From: Microcaldota archaeon
GTDB taxonomy: Archaea; Micrarchaeota; Micrarchaeia; Micrarchaeales; CABMGC01
DNA length: 15,299 bases
Assembly (NCBI GenBank): GCA_027340645.1
Contig: DAHWQN010000003.1
Location: 3,701-18,999 of the forward strand
Reading direction: 5' to 3'
Below, piece by piece: positions 14,650 to 15,299 of the stretch. The notes under the pieces were generated by a model. It was not told where the DNA came from. It saw nothing but the letters and a program-made list of their open reading frames with translations, and did not search any database. Position 1 is the first letter of the stretch. Each line of letters begins with the position of its first letter. Made by a program: the position numbers and the translations under genes.

Positions 14650-14802
14650 GTAGATTGTGGTTGAGTGTGCATTAGATATACACTTCGATACTTACATTTA
14701 AGCGACGTCAAAAACGAATCTGTTTAAAGCCACAAGAATCATGTTGGCGCGATTATTTCATGCATGCGTTAAATTATTACGTCGTGTACGCAGCTACGTG
14801 AA

Positions 14803-14809
14803 ACATATA
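14803..14809 (+). promoter_or_regulatory. TATA box for the 3'-terminal transcript
   Basis: ACATATAAAG, centred near 14807, predicts a transcript start around 14833. That is 7 bases before the ATG of the mini-ORF at 14840 and about 77 bases before the larger gene at 14910. Confidence 0.5.
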
Positions 14810-14839
14810 AAGGAGTGCGGCACTGATTACAATAGCTGA

Positions 14840-14887
14840 ATGAACTGGATGCACAACATGGCAAAAAGGATAAGAGAAGGGCTATAA
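14840..14887 (+). CDS. Possible 15-residue leader ORF
   Basis: ATG to TAA, encoding MNWMHNMAKRIREGL. Its ATG falls directly after the predicted transcript start and it ends 22 bases before the next ATG. Support is positional only: an upstream ORF in a leaderless-type transcript would be translated first. It may be chance. Confidence 0.2.
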   Translation: MNWMHNMAKRIREGL

Positions 14888-14909
14888 ACAATGGCGTTGC
14901 AAGGATATC

Positions 14910-15299
14910 ATGGAACTGCAGAGCGTCAGGGACTTCGTATCTACATACACGTGGATATTCGTTTTTACGTTCATAGCAATCATAGGGGCATCTACAGCAA
15001 TATTAGTGCAGCAATCTGCAGTAGTTATACATAATTCATGTACTATAATTGCGGGTTTTTCATGTAGGGCAGCGGCACTGGGCAGCTATTCTGGAGGGAG
15101 TGAACTATTCCTTAGGGTAGTGAATTCGCAGAAGAGTACGGTCTATTTATCGGGTAATGTTGTGTCTGTCCATCCTTATGTGGACAATAGCATATATTAT
15201 GGAAGCTGCACTCCGGAGGTTGTTGCCAGCGGTGATAGTTTCTTATGCATAGTGCGTATAGGAGGATATAGTCCAGAGTATGGTACAGCAGTCAGCCCT
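14910..15299 (+). CDS. Secreted or membrane-anchored protein, N-terminal part (3' end outside window)
   Basis: An open frame of 130 codons runs off the window. It begins MELQSVRDFVSTYTWIFVFT; one hydrophobic segment covers about residues 13-36, followed by a Ser/Thr/Asn/Tyr/Gly-rich region with Cys46, Cys54, Cys103 and Cys115, suggesting disulfides outside the cell. The start ATG at 14910 is preceded by AAGGA with 6-base spacing, and no other in-frame ATG follows the upstream stop at 14871. The layout (short N-terminus, one membrane helix, then a paired-Cys stretch with N.C...gF.C) resembles a group of surface proteins I associate with Micrarchaeota. No named family is recognised, and nothing in the visible part indicates enzymatic function. 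Confidence 0.7.
   Translation, partial: MELQSVRDFVSTYTWIFVFTFIAIIGASTAILVQQSAVVIHNSCTIIAGFSCRAAALGSYSGGSELFLRVVNSQKSTVYLSGNVVSVHPYVDNSIYYGSCTPEVVASGDSFLCIVRIGGYSPEYGTAVSP

Larger units (their letters stand above)
14650..14909. other. Intergenic stretch between nrdA and the last gene
   Basis: 260 bases lie between divergently transcribed genes. Seen here: a GTGT..ACAC inverted repeat (about 14673-14692), the palindromes GACGTC and GCATGC, a TATA box at 14803-14809 and a 15-codon ORF at 14840. I see no tRNA, CRISPR repeat or longer protein-coding frame. Confidence 0.4.

Noticed and set aside
14523..14711. Minus-strand 62-codon frame upstream of nrdA
   Set aside because: Spans the nrdA promoter and overlaps the nrdA start in another frame; no conserved features.
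14891..15034. ATG at 14891 opening a 47-codon plus-strand frame
   Set aside because: It overlaps the 14910 gene in a different frame; the 14910 frame has a membrane segment, AAGGA and stays open to the window end.

Overview
The window is archaeal. It carries a proteasome beta subunit, the archaeal KH/beta-CASP/metallo-beta-lactamase termination nuclease (FttA/aCPSF1), an archaeal-type FAD synthase (RibL), a UPF0147 protein and a DUF929 protein. Starts are preceded by TATA boxes about 25-45 bases upstream and by GTGAT or GGTG ribosome-binding motifs, and the leaders are short. Very tight packing, a tRNA with an oversized T-loop, and a secreted protein of a kind I associate with ARMAN/Micrarchaeota genomes suggest a small-genome DPANN archaeon. 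That lineage is an inference; no rRNA is present.

Layout. 1-2207 (+): end of psmB, a T-rich terminator, then fttA, a gene pair also found in methanogens. 2275-4572 (+): a polytopic GT-C-like membrane protein with a large outward domain rich in N-glycosylation sequons, ending 4 bases from the convergent pyruvate kinase gene (4577-5935, -). A short divergent promoter region with a perfect inverted repeat separates pyk from a peroxiredoxin-ribL pair (6076-7114, +). That pair converges, with a 2-base gap, on a minus-strand block transcribed tatD, tRNA-Arg(UCU), UPF0147, HxlR regulator (8710 to 7117). The tRNA starts inside the last codons of tatD and ends 13 bases before the UPF0147 start. Divergent from tatD is a membrane-anchored thioredoxin-like DUF929 protein (8817-9902, +).

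9926-10644 is scar tissue. It holds the N-terminal part of an IS200/IS605-type tnpB with an in-frame stop, an IS-end hairpin with a bulged T, and, joined in frame to the tnpB fragment, a short ORF with two membrane helices.

10645-14559 (-) is an nrdA-nrdB operon for aerobic class I ribonucleotide reductase. NrdB has the two hallmark substitutions of class Ic (Glu for the first metal-ligand Asp, Phe for the radical Tyr), so it probably uses a Mn/Fe cofactor. NrdA has two N-terminal ATP-cones. Upstream of nrdA are a TATA box, a palindrome close to the bacterial NrdR-box core and a small hairpin. 14910-15299 (+) begins a secreted or membrane-anchored protein that runs off the window.

Most of the window is core metabolism. 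The parts that deserve a second look are the tRNA-Arg with its 14-base T-loop insertion and overlapping stop codon, the class Ic reductase with its possible NrdR-like operator, and the transposon/membrane-protein chimera.
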